From NCBI GenBank assembly GCA_913061095.1, contig CAJXVM010000028.1:1-48249 (forward strand): DNA of 48,249 bases, in the 5' to 3' direction. The position numbers were made by a program, and so were the translations under genes. Under the pieces are notes generated by a model. The model did no database searches, was not told the origin of the DNA, and was given only the letters and a program-made list of their open reading frames with translations. This document shows, piece by piece, positions 18,455 to 26,264 of this stretch (its first letter is position 1; the number at the start of each line of letters is the position of its first letter). Source of the DNA: an uncultured Ignavibacteria bacterium. Lineage in GTDB: Bacteria; Bacteroidota; Ignavibacteria; SZUA-365.

Positions 18455-19309
18455 ATGCAGAACGTTACCGTCGTCGGCGCGGGCACCATGGGCAACGGCA
18501 TCGCCCACGTGTTCGCCATGAACGGATACCAGGTGCACCTGGTCGACATCAAGCAGGATTATCTCGACCGCGCACTCGCGACCATCACGAAGAACCTTGA
18601 TCGCCAGGTCAAAAAGGAAATCATCACTGAGGATCAGAAGAAGGAAACGCTCGATCACATCACGATGACCACCGACCTGGAATCCACCCTGAGCAATGCG
18701 GATCTCGTCGTTGAGGCCGCCTCCGAGAATGAAGATATCAAGAAGGATCTCTTTCGGACCTTTGATGCGAAGACCGGTCCCGACTGTATCCTCGCATCCA
18801 ACACCTCTTCGATCTCCATTACGAAGATCGGCGCCGTCACCGGGCGCGCGGACAAGGTCATCGGCATGCATTTCTTCAATCCCGTGCCGGTGATGAAGCT
18901 CGTGGAAATCATTCGCGGTCACGAGACCTCCGACACCGTCTACAAAACCATTCACGAGCTGGCGGAGAAGCTGGGCAAGACGCCTGTCGAGGTGCAGGAC
19001 TACCCCGGCTTTGTGTCCAACCGCGTGCTCATGCCCATGATCAACGAAGCGATTTATGCGCTCATGGAAGGCGTGGCCACGGTCGAGGACATCGATACCG
19101 TGATGAAGCTTGGCATGGCACATCCGATGGGACCGCTGACGCTGGCTGATTTCATCGGGCTGGATGTCTGTCTCGACATCATGAACGTGCTGTACGAGGG
19201 TATCGGTGATCCGAAATACCGGCCCTGTCCGCTGCTCAAGAAGATGGTCGCCGCCGGGCATCTCGGCAGGAAGAGCGGCCGCGGCTTCTATGATTACTCG
19301 CAGTCCTGA
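18455..19309 (+). CDS. hbd: 3-hydroxybutyryl-CoA dehydrogenase
   Basis: 284 residues from ATG 18455, the family's normal length. The frame is open upstream to 18152 but inside the thiolase gene. The NAD-binding fingerprint [10 protein letters not shown] is at residues 7-16. SNTSSISIT and [17 protein letters not shown] are the catalytic and substrate motifs of the 3-hydroxyacyl-CoA dehydrogenase family, and the C-terminal dimer domain is complete. The reaction is acetoacetyl-CoA plus NAD(P)H to 3-hydroxybutyryl-CoA, reversible. It follows the thiolase after 151 nt and precedes the acyl-CoA dehydrogenase. No enoyl-CoA hydratase gene is present in the window. Confidence 0.94.
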   Translation: MQNVTVVGAGTMGNGIAHVFAMNGYQVHLVDIKQDYLDRALATITKNLDRQVKKEIITEDQKKETLDHITMTTDLESTLSNADLVVEAASENEDIKKDLFRTFDAKTGPDCILASNTSSISITKIGAVTGRADKVIGMHFFNPVPVMKLVEIIRGHETSDTVYKTIHELAEKLGKTPVEVQDYPGFVSNRVLMPMINEAIYALMEGVATVEDIDTVMKLGMAHPMGPLTLADFIGLDVCLDIMNVLYEGIGDPKYRPCPLLKKMVAAGHLGRKSGRGFYDYSQS

Positions 19310-19360
19310 TCACCGCTGCGCAACCTGTTTCCGTTTACTCCAGAGCAAGGAAGGTAGAAC

Positions 19361-20503
19361 ATGCAATTCGATCTGACCGAAGATCAAAAAATGATTCAGC
19401 AGACCGCGCGCGAATTTGCGCGGGAAGAGATTGCGCCCACCACCGTTGAGCGCGACATCAACGCGGAGTTCCCTCACGAGATCGTGAAAAAACTCGGTGA
19501 ACTCGGTTTCATGGGCATCATGGTCGATCCCGAGTACGGCGGTGCCGGGATGGATACGCTCAGTTATGTGCTGGCCATGGAAGAAATTTCCGCGGTCGAC
19601 GCCTCCGTGGGCGTCATCATGTCGGTGAACAATTCCCTGGTCACCTATGGTCTGCAGAAGTATGCATCCGATCACGTCAAGCAGAAGTACCTGGCGCCGC
19701 TGGCCACCGGTGAGAAACTGGGTGCATTCGCGCTGAGCGAGCCGGAGGCGGGCAGTGATGCCACATTTCAGAAAACACAGGCCGTGCTGGATGGTGAGAA
19801 CTGGAAGCTGACCGGCACCAAGAACTGGATTACGAACGGTACCACGGCGGATTACTATCTCGTCATGGCACAGACGGATCCCGAGAAGGGATACCATGGC
19901 ATTACGACGTTCCTCGTCGAGAAAGGATGGCCCGGTTTCGAGCAGGGCGCGAAAGAGGACAAACTCGGGATCCGCAGTTCAGACACTTCAACGCTGCTCT
20001 TCACCGACACGCCCGTTCCCGACGAAAACCGTATCTGGGAAGTGGGCAAGGGCTTCAACTTCGCGATGGATACGCTCAACGGTGGCCGCATCGGTATCGC
20101 CGCGCAGGCGCTGGGGATCGCTGCCGCCAGTCTCGAGGCGGCTGTCAATTACAGCAAGGAACGCAAGCAGTTCGGGACGGAGATCATGAACCATCAGGCG
20201 ATTCAGTTCAAGCTCAGCAAGATGGCATGCGATCTCGAATCCGCACGCCTGCTGACGTACAAGGCGGCCTATCTGAAAGACACGCATCAGAAGTTTGTTA
20301 AGGAATCGGCGATGGCTAAATTAGTGGCATCCCGCGTCGCAGTTTCGAATGCCCTGGAAGCCATCCAGATTCACGGTGGTTACGGATACGTCCGTGAGTA
20401 TCTTGTCGAGCGCTATCTCCGCGATGCCAAGATCACCGAGATCTATGAAGGAACCTCGGAGGTGCAGAACATCGTTATAGCACGAGAACTGCTAAGGGAT
20501 TAG
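19361..20503 (+). CDS. Short-chain acyl-CoA dehydrogenase
   Basis: 380 residues, typical of butyryl-CoA dehydrogenases. It oxidises short acyl-CoA to enoyl-CoA with FAD, or reduces crotonyl-CoA when paired with an electron-transfer flavoprotein. Motifs: FALSEPEAGSDA (FAD and acyl binding), NWITNGT, and the catalytic base Glu363 in EIYEGTSEVQ, the position used by short- and medium-chain members. GGAAGG precedes the ATG. The gene lies 51 nt after the 3-hydroxyacyl-CoA dehydrogenase. No etfAB genes are visible here. The likely names are bcd or acdA, which sequence alone cannot separate. Confidence 0.93.
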   Translation: MQFDLTEDQKMIQQTAREFAREEIAPTTVERDINAEFPHEIVKKLGELGFMGIMVDPEYGGAGMDTLSYVLAMEEISAVDASVGVIMSVNNSLVTYGLQKYASDHVKQKYLAPLATGEKLGAFALSEPEAGSDATFQKTQAVLDGENWKLTGTKNWITNGTTADYYLVMAQTDPEKGYHGITTFLVEKGWPGFEQGAKEDKLGIRSSDTSTLLFTDTPVPDENRIWEVGKGFNFAMDTLNGGRIGIAAQALGIAAASLEAAVNYSKERKQFGTEIMNHQAIQFKLSKMACDLESARLLTYKAAYLKDTHQKFVKESAMAKLVASRVAVSNALEAIQIHGGYGYVREYLVERYLRDAKITEIYEGTSEVQNIVIARELLRD

Positions 20504-20539
20504 CCGAATTATCCATCACCACTCATAGAGGAGTTCACT

Positions 20540-21082
20540 ATGAAAGTATTCGTGAAAGTCACGCTTCTTACCGTTGCGCTGTCGTTTCTGTTCACCGTGA
20601 ACAGTGACGCGCAGTTCCGCCATCGCGGCAACTGGCTGGGACCCGTGCTGACGCTGGCGACTGACCCGATCGGCTTTGGTGCCAATTTTGAACATGGCAT
20701 CAGCAAAAATGTCGGCATCGGCGGTATCATCCGTTACTGGGGTGATTCCGAGGAAACGGCATTCTATGACATTTCAGCCACGACCATCATTCCGCAGGCC
20801 CAGGCAGCCTATCATTTCATGCCGGGCGAACAGCTTGATCCCTATGCGGGCGGTCGTCTCGGGTACGCAATCAACAGTGTCTCTGTCGACAGTAAATCCG
20901 CATTTGGTCCCGATTATGATGATTCCGGTACCAGCGGACTGTTCCTGACCGCGTATGGCGGCCTCCGCTATTTCTTCTCTCCGAAGGTCGCCGCAAACGG
21001 AAGCCTCGAATTCCGCGTGGCGGGCGAGGACTATTTCGACGGAGCGCTGCAGCTTTCGGTGGGTGTGGATTTCACGCTCTAA
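20540..21082 (+). CDS. Small outer-membrane beta-barrel protein, first of a pair
   Basis: 180 residues. Signal peptide ends near NSDAQ (about 24). The rest alternates hydrophobic and polar residues and ends with an aromatic/hydrophobic last strand (LQLSVGVDFTL), as in eight-stranded OmpA/OmpW-like barrels. It shares the pattern TDPIGFGANFEHG...NVGIGGIIRYW with the next gene (TDPVGWGVNYEYG...NLGLGMLVRYW), so the two are relatives. GGAG precedes the ATG. A strong terminator (21105) ends the transcript. The role is likely porin-like or structural; not known. Confidence 0.75.
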   Translation: MKVFVKVTLLTVALSFLFTVNSDAQFRHRGNWLGPVLTLATDPIGFGANFEHGISKNVGIGGIIRYWGDSEETAFYDISATTIIPQAQAAYHFMPGEQLDPYAGGRLGYAINSVSVDSKSAFGPDYDDSGTSGLFLTAYGGLRYFFSPKVAANGSLEFRVAGEDYFDGALQLSVGVDFTL

Positions 21083-21104
21083 GCAATTCGTCTCATAAAG
21101 TTGA

Positions 21105-21139
21105 AAAAGCGTCCCGCTCCCGGCGGGACGCTTTTCTCT
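21105..21139 (+). terminator. Strong intrinsic terminator
   Basis: GC stem GCGTCCCGC/GCGGGACGC (21109-21117 with 21123-21131) with a 5-nt loop, extended by AAAA/TTTT to 13 bp and followed by a pyrimidine-rich run. It lies 22 nt after the stop of the 20540-21082 gene. Confidence 0.9.
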
Positions 21140-21304
21140 TTTCAGGGAATTTCATAGATTCCAATGCACAGGAGAGTTGTGGAACCGATACCTTTTTTCC
21201 ATCCCCTCCATTCACGTTGTTACTGGTCGCACATTCGCGATATTCCTGATACCGGTATCCCCGGACCCTGTCATTTCATCATTCACTTACTCAAGGACGG
21301 CGGG

Positions 21305-21880
21305 ATGAAACGTTGGTTTACCATTTTCATGCTGACACTGCTTGCGGTCATTCTCACTTCAACGACCGGGTACGCGCAATACAAACCCGGTACGCACACC
21401 ATCGGCGTCAATGCGACCGCCGTCACCGACCCTGTTGGGTGGGGCGTCAACTACGAGTACGGGTATGATGAAAATCTGGGCCTGGGCATGCTTGTCCGCT
21501 ACTGGTCCCCGGAAGAGCGCAAGGCGTACGAATCGACCGGTGAGGCGAGCATCACGCGGGCAACATACATGGTGCAGCTGCAGGCACTTTACCACGCACT
21601 GCCGACCTCGGCATGGGATCCGCATGCGGGGGTGCGTGTCGGCTATTCCTACTATGATGAAGAATTCTCCACCAGCGGGATCGTTGTCGGCATCAGCGAA
21701 CCCGAGCCCAAGGCCGAGAGCAATATTTCTCTGAGCATTGTCGGCGGCATGCGGTACTACCTCAGCGAGCAGCTGAGCCTGGGGGCCGCGCTTGAGTATT
21801 TCCTCTTCAACGACGAGAATTACTTCGACAATGAAAGCACGACCGGCGTCGTGTTTGACCTGAGCTTCACGCTGCGGTAA
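21305..21880 (+). CDS. Small outer-membrane beta-barrel protein, second of a pair
   Basis: 191 residues from ATG 21305, which has AAGGA 8 nt upstream and begins a signal peptide (FMLTLLAVILTSTTGYAQ). The frame is open to 21164 without such signals. It ends in a beta-strand (TTGVVFDLSFTLR). It shares its strand pattern and the TDPxGxG and RYW motifs with the preceding gene, so they appear to be tandem paralogues that have diverged a good deal. It has its own terminator (21910) and is separated from its neighbour by one, so it is probably a single-gene transcript. Likely an outer-membrane barrel of unknown role. Confidence 0.75.
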   Translation: MKRWFTIFMLTLLAVILTSTTGYAQYKPGTHTIGVNATAVTDPVGWGVNYEYGYDENLGLGMLVRYWSPEERKAYESTGEASITRATYMVQLQALYHALPTSAWDPHAGVRVGYSYYDEEFSTSGIVVGISEPEPKAESNISLSIVGGMRYYLSEQLSLGAALEYFLFNDENYFDNESTTGVVFDLSFTLR

Positions 21881-21909
21881 GAATCCTGCCGGTCACTGAC
21901 GATCTTCAC

Positions 21910-21938
21910 GCCCCGCACACTCTGCGGGGCTTTTTTTT
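21910..21938 (+). terminator. Strong intrinsic terminator
   Basis: Stem GCCCCGCA/TGCGGGGC (21910-21917 with 21923-21930), 5-nt loop, then eight T. It is a textbook terminator 29 nt after the stop of the 21305-21880 gene. Confidence 0.93.
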
Positions 21939-21948
21939 CAGCCTCCTG

Positions 21949-21980
21949 CTTCCTGCCTTCCTGCCTTCCTGCCTTCCTGC
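21949..21980 (+). repeat. 8-bp tandem repeat CTTCCTGC x4
   Basis: Four perfect copies of CTTCCTGC, with a degenerate copy just before and a partial one (CTTT) after. It lies between the terminator at 21910 and the likely promoter of lemA. An 8-bp unit changes spacing on slippage. Confidence 0.85.
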
Positions 21981-22063
21981 CTTTCATATCCCTGCGCGTT
22001 TTCGTAATATTCTGTTTCGAGAAAATTGATTACAACAGCATCACATATTTCACTGGAGTGGAG

Positions 22064-22654
22064 ATGAAAAAGAATCTCACCTTGATCATTATCGGCGGTA
22101 TCGTCGTCATTGTCGTACTCTGGTTCATCAGCGCACAGAACAGCCTGGTGTCCAAGGAGGAAGCGGTCACGGCGAAGTGGAGCCAGGTCGAAAACGTCTA
22201 TCAGCGACGCCTGGATCTGATCCCCAATCTCGTTGAAACCGTCAAGGGATATGCGCAGCAGGAACAGGAAGTGCTCACGCGGGTGACGGAACTGCGTTCG
22301 CGGGTCGGACAGATGAATGTCAGCAGCGATATCGTGAACAATCCCGAAGCCCTGCAGCGCTTCCAGAGCGCGCAGAATGAGCTCGGCAGCGCGCTCAGCC
22401 GCCTGCTCGTCGTGGCGGAGAAATATCCGGACTTGAAATCCAACCAGAATTTCCTCGCGCTGCAGAGTCAGCTCGAAGGCACGGAAAACCGCATCGCGGT
22501 AGAGCGGAAACGCTTCATCGAAACCGTGCAGGAGTACAACACCGCAATTCGCCGCTTCCCGACATCCCTCGTGGCGTCGATCGGCGGCTTTGACCGTATG
22601 GAAACCTTTACCGCCGACGAAGGAGCGGAAGAAGCACCACAGGTGGAGTTTTAA
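22064..22654 (+). CDS. lemA: LemA family protein
   Basis: 196 residues. The ATG at 22064 is preferred, with GGAG 5 nt upstream; a GTG at 22058 in the same frame is possible. One N-terminal membrane helix (LTLIIIGGIVVIVVLWFI) is followed by the long helical domain with the family motif VYQRRLDLIPNLVETVKGYA and ENRIAVERKRFIETVQEYN. LemA proteins are inner-membrane anchored with the helices outside the cytoplasm; the role is unclear but they commonly neighbour TPM-domain proteins, as here. It shares one base (TAATG) with the next gene. Confidence 0.92.
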   Translation: MKKNLTLIIIGGIVVIVVLWFISAQNSLVSKEEAVTAKWSQVENVYQRRLDLIPNLVETVKGYAQQEQEVLTRVTELRSRVGQMNVSSDIVNNPEALQRFQSAQNELGSALSRLLVVAEKYPDLKSNQNFLALQSQLEGTENRIAVERKRFIETVQEYNTAIRRFPTSLVASIGGFDRMETFTADEGAEEAPQVEF

Positions 22655-23403
22655 TGTATTTATCGCGCTATCGGACACTGATTCTCACACTGCTCCTGTT
22701 CATTCCGGCGGCCACCGCCGGGGCGATTGAAGTCCCGGAGCTGCAGCGCTATGTGACCGATCGTGCGGGCGTTCTGTCCTCCGGCGAAGCCGAACAGATC
22801 GAACGGCTGCTTCAGGAGTACGACCGATCGACGTCCAATCAGTTCGTTGTCCTCATCATTCCGTCGCTCGAAGGGGAGTCGCTGGAGGATTTCTCCATCC
22901 GCGTCACCGAGAAAAACGGTATCGGAACCCGGGAGAATGACAATGGCCTGCTTTTACTCGTCGCGGTCAATGACAGGAAGATGCGTTTCGAGGTCGGGTA
23001 CGGACTCGAGCCCGTCCTTACCGACGCACTGACTTCGGTTATCATCAGTGACGTCGTGGCGCCGGAATTTCGGCGAGGTGATTACGCCAACGGCATCTAC
23101 GCCGGATTGCAGACCGCGATGCGGGCGGCGAGCGGGGAGTTTACCGTCAGTGAAACCTCCCGGAGGCCGAAGAAGGAAAAGAAGGGCAACTTCGTAGGAC
23201 TGATCATCTTCCTCATCATCATGTTTATCGTCTTTCGCGGAAATCGCCGCGGCGGAAGGGGCGGCGGAATCTGGTTTATCGGCGGACCCTTCGGCGGCGG
23301 CGGTGGATTCGGCGGCGGCGGTGGATTCGGCGGCGGTGGCTTTGGCGGGTTTTCCGGCGGGGGCGGAAGCTTCGGCGGCGGCGGCGCCTCCGGAGGCTGG
23401 TAA
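22654..23403 (+). CDS. TPM-domain (YgcG-like) membrane protein
   Basis: 249 residues. Signal peptide (YRTLILTLLLFIPAATAGA), then a TPM domain (about 28-150; VTDRAGVLSSGEAEQIERLL, LLLVAVNDRKMRFEVGYGLE), a linker rich in basic residues, a membrane helix (FVGLIIFLIIMFIVF) and a Gly/Phe-rich tail made of FGGGGG-type units ending GGASGGW. The TPM domain should lie in the periplasm and the Gly-rich tail in the cytoplasm. TPM proteins paired with LemA are widespread and poorly understood; some TPM domains act in photosystem II repair, which does not apply here. The ATG overlaps the lemA stop by one base. Confidence 0.88.
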   Translation: MYLSRYRTLILTLLLFIPAATAGAIEVPELQRYVTDRAGVLSSGEAEQIERLLQEYDRSTSNQFVVLIIPSLEGESLEDFSIRVTEKNGIGTRENDNGLLLLVAVNDRKMRFEVGYGLEPVLTDALTSVIISDVVAPEFRRGDYANGIYAGLQTAMRAASGEFTVSETSRRPKKEKKGNFVGLIIFLIIMFIVFRGNRRGGRGGGIWFIGGPFGGGGGFGGGGGFGGGGFGGFSGGGGSFGGGGASGGW

Positions 23404-23424
23404 CGCACGCACAGGAGCATTTTC

Positions 23425-24384
23425 TTGAACAAATACATCCATGCACCGTTCGGCTGGAACAGCATCGTGAGACCCACACTGACGATGATGATCTGCGCCG
23501 CGGTGTTCCTCGCTGCATGTGGGGACGGACAGCGGCGTAACACGGGTGCAGCCGATGCAGCGGACTCCACCGCTCAAAAACAGGGCGTGGATTTCAGCGG
23601 CCGTACTCCGGTCGATACGCTTCATGTCGACTGCACAGGCGATGGCACACCGGAAATGGCGATCGCCTCGCGTTCGGACTCGCTCGAGCAGGATCCCATG
23701 CTCCGCGGAAGTTTTGATCGTGTGGATATCCTCACATCTGATCCTCCCGTGCGGCGTCTGTTTTTCGATCTCGTCGATTACGGACGATCGATGGAATCCC
23801 GTGATCTGACCGGTGATGGCGTCGGCGATATCATCGTGCATCTCGATGCGGGAGGCAACAATCCCATCACCTCGCGTGGGATGCATTGTTACGGATTGAA
23901 CGACAACGATGAAGTCACCCTGCTGTTCTACGCCGCGAGCGGACTGCCGCGCCTGCAGGATCTCGACGATGACGGCGACAGTGAAATCCTCCTCTCCGAT
24001 CAGTTCTGGGGGATGGTGCCCCATTCCGAAGCGATTGGTTTTACAGTACAGATATTCACCTACGAGCACGGGCTCTACGTCCCGGCCCGGGAGCGCTTTC
24101 GTCCGTATTTCACACCGATCCTCGCCAAGAGGCGCTCCGCATACGAGCGGCTGCGGCGCGCACCGGTGGATAGCGAGGAGGCGCGGCTGCAACTCTACCT
24201 GCGCATGGCTGACTATCTGGTGTGGAGTTATGCCCGCGGTGGAGCGACCGAAGCTGCGGCGCGCTGGCGGGCGGAACGTGAGTTTCTCCGCTCGGCGCTC
24301 AGCGCGGAGCAGTTCGAGGATCTCCGCTCGTTTGTCGACGACGTGCAGGAAATGGATCATGAGCAGATCGGGGGTATGAGCTGA
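23425..24384 (+). CDS. Lipoprotein with FG-GAP/VCBS-like repeats
   Basis: 319 residues from a TTG at 23425 chosen because AGGAG lies 7 nt upstream. The lipoprotein signal ends MMICAAVFLAAC, with lipidated Cys32. Two stretches, DLTGDGVGDIIVHLD and DLDDDGDSEILL, are calcium-binding-like turns of FG-GAP/VCBS propeller blades. The C-terminal third is helical (EEARLQLYLRMADYLVWSYA). It is probably attached to the outer or inner membrane in the periplasm. It follows the TPM gene after 21 nt and precedes the unknown at 24393 by 8 nt, so it is likely part of the same transcript. The function is unknown. Confidence 0.75.
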   Translation: MNKYIHAPFGWNSIVRPTLTMMICAAVFLAACGDGQRRNTGAADAADSTAQKQGVDFSGRTPVDTLHVDCTGDGTPEMAIASRSDSLEQDPMLRGSFDRVDILTSDPPVRRLFFDLVDYGRSMESRDLTGDGVGDIIVHLDAGGNNPITSRGMHCYGLNDNDEVTLLFYAASGLPRLQDLDDDGDSEILLSDQFWGMVPHSEAIGFTVQIFTYEHGLYVPARERFRPYFTPILAKRRSAYERLRRAPVDSEEARLQLYLRMADYLVWSYARGGATEAAARWRAEREFLRSALSAEQFEDLRSFVDDVQEMDHEQIGGMS

Positions 24385-24392
24385 GCAGCTTG

Positions 24393-24944
24393 ATGCGATA
24401 CGGATTCTCTATCCTGCTGGTGTTTCCGGTGTTCCTGAATGCCCAGCAGGTCACCGACACGGAAGCTCTGGCTTCACTCCTGCGACCGGTCGCCGCCGAA
24501 TCCGCGGCGCGTATATCAGGCGAAACCGTGTATCTGACCGTCCTCCCCGAGCACGCACCTGTGCTCGTGACACAGATATTTTCGGAGGAACTCCAGAAGC
24601 GCGACCGCCAGGTATTTTTCCGGGAGACGGAAACGGCATCCGCGCTGACCGTGGATGTGAGGGAGATGGATTCGTATGCTGTGTCGAGTGGAAAATCTTC
24701 CTATTTTCGAAACATTAACGCCACGCTCGGGATTCTGCTCCGGGATCGCGAGGCGGGGCAGGTGTCGTGGTCCCGGGAGTTTCAGCTTGCCCGTACCGAC
24801 ACGCTCGATGGTGACGCTCCGTACGTGCGCCGCTCGTGGCTCGAAGAGGACTCGTCTTTCTGGGACGACCTGTTCGAACCCCTGCTGGTGACCGCCAGCG
24901 CCGTTGTCATCGCGATATTGCTTTTCACCGTTCGAGGATCCTGA
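24393..24944 (+). CDS. Exported/membrane protein of unknown function
   Basis: 183 residues from ATG 24393 (a TTG lies just before it). An N-terminal signal (MRYGFSILLVFPVFLNAQ) is followed by an alpha/beta domain (about 25-145; VYLTVLPEHAPVLVTQIFSEE, SALTVDVREMDSYAV) and one C-terminal membrane helix (PLLVTASAVVIAILLFTV) ending VRGS. So it would be anchored with its domain in the periplasm. The domain is a little like the small periplasmic domains that bind lipoproteins, but I do not recognise a family. Its stop shares one base with the bamD start (TGATG), which suggests a shared role in envelope assembly. Confidence 0.65.
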   Translation: MRYGFSILLVFPVFLNAQQVTDTEALASLLRPVAAESAARISGETVYLTVLPEHAPVLVTQIFSEELQKRDRQVFFRETETASALTVDVREMDSYAVSSGKSSYFRNINATLGILLRDREAGQVSWSREFQLARTDTLDGDAPYVRRSWLEEDSSFWDDLFEPLLVTASAVVIAILLFTVRGS

Positions 24945-25720
24945 TGCGCTTGCTGTTCAGAACCGTTCCCCTTTTTTTTGCAGCCCTGCTTCTCGTTGCC
25001 TGCGGCTCCAGTGACGTCACGGAAAATCCCGGCGCGAGCGAGCGTTTCCGCCTGGGAATGAAGGAATATGAAGACGAAGATTACCTCGAGGCGTTGAATC
25101 ACTTCGAGGTCATCCGGCTGCAGTTCCCGGGAAGCAGTGTGTCTGACAGTGCGCGCTATTTTACCGGTATGTGCCGCTTTCATCGGGAGGAATATCTGCT
25201 CGCTTCCTATGAATTCAACAGGCTCATCCAGGGCAGCCGCCGCAGCGCACTCGCTCCCGATGCCTATTACATGTTCTCGCAGTGCTATTACCAGATGTCG
25301 CCCAAGGTGCAGCTCGATCAGACCAATACCCAGCGCGCCATCGATGCACTGCAGAGTTTTGTCGAGCAGTATCCGAATCATCCGAAAGCACCGACGGTGG
25401 AAAAGCAGGTCCTCGAACTCGTCAACAAGCTTGCGGACAAGGAATACGAAACAGCGGTGCTCTACGAAAAAATGGAAAACCGGCAGGCGGCGCTGATTTA
25501 CTTCAGCACCATTGTGGACCGCTATTACAACACGTATGTCGCCGATGATGCCCTGGCCGGAAAAATCCGCATGCTCATATCCCTGAAACGCTACGATGAA
25601 GCCGCATCGGCGGTCGATGACTTCCTCGAACGATATCCCGAAAGCGACTGGCGTGACGATGTCACGGACATGCAGGAGGATCTTGCGGAGCTCCGGCAGG
25701 AGCAGACTGCGACGCAGTAA
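24944..25720 (+). CDS. bamD: Outer membrane assembly lipoprotein BamD
   Basis: 258 residues from ATG 24944. The lipoprotein signal ends ALLLVAC (Cys20). Five TPR-like helix pairs follow (FRLGMKEYEDEDYLEALNHF, YYMFSQCYYQ, AIDALQSFVEQYPNHP, ALIYFSTIVDRYYNTY, AASAVDDFLERYPESDW), the BamD/ComL pattern with the typical QYPxHP and RYPESDW turns. BamD binds BamA and guides beta-barrel proteins into the outer membrane. The start shares one base with the previous stop, so the two are coupled. The length is close to BamD's usual ~245-280. Confidence 0.9.
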   Translation: MRLLFRTVPLFFAALLLVACGSSDVTENPGASERFRLGMKEYEDEDYLEALNHFEVIRLQFPGSSVSDSARYFTGMCRFHREEYLLASYEFNRLIQGSRRSALAPDAYYMFSQCYYQMSPKVQLDQTNTQRAIDALQSFVEQYPNHPKAPTVEKQVLELVNKLADKEYETAVLYEKMENRQAALIYFSTIVDRYYNTYVADDALAGKIRMLISLKRYDEAASAVDDFLERYPESDWRDDVTDMQEDLAELRQEQTATQ

Positions 25721-25751
25721 GTTTCGACAATCACGAAACGGGCATACGACC

Positions 25752-26249
25752 ATGAATGAAGAACGCTCGACGCCGCCGCACAGCGTCCGCGCCTCACAGG
25801 TGGAAATGACGGAACTGGTGCTGCCGAACGACACCAATCAGCTCGGAAATCTGCTTGGCGGACGACTGATGCACATGATGGACATCGCCATGGCCATCGC
25901 CGCCGCGCGGCATTCCGGCCTGGTATGCGTGACGGCCTCCGTCGATGAGATCAACTTTCTGCACCCCATCCGTCTCGGACAGGTGGTGATTCTGCGGTCG
26001 TCGGTAAATCGTGTGTTTCGCACGTCGATGGAAGTCGGGGTCAAGGTGTTCTGCGAGGATCTGAAATCCGGCAAGCGTACACATACGAATTCCGCGTATA
26101 TGACATTCGTGGGATTGAACGCCGAGGGCACACCGACACCGTCACCGCAGGTTATCCCCGAGACGGAGGAAGAGAAACGCCGTTTTGAGGATGCGCAGCG
26201 ACGGCGCAGACATCGTCTCGAAGGAAAAGCAAAGGGTGAAGGCTCATAG
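25752..26249 (+). CDS. Acyl-CoA thioesterase, hotdog fold (YciA-like)
   Basis: 165 residues from ATG 25752, 31 nt after bamD. It has the HotDog ACOT pattern: ELVLPNDTNQLGNLLGGRLMHMMD, with Asn/Asp and Gly residues of the active-site helix, then VTASVDEINFLHPIRLGQVVIL and TNSAYMTFVGLN. Such enzymes hydrolyse acyl-CoA to free acid and CoA in the cytoplasm and are usually hexamers. The C-terminal 35 residues are strongly charged (EEEKRRFEDAQRRRRHRLEG) and look like a helix or a basic tail. Substrate length is not predictable. Confidence 0.85.
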   Translation: MNEERSTPPHSVRASQVEMTELVLPNDTNQLGNLLGGRLMHMMDIAMAIAAARHSGLVCVTASVDEINFLHPIRLGQVVILRSSVNRVFRTSMEVGVKVFCEDLKSGKRTHTNSAYMTFVGLNAEGTPTPSPQVIPETEEEKRRFEDAQRRRRHRLEGKAKGEGS

Positions 26250-26264
26250 TGAACAGGATCAGTC

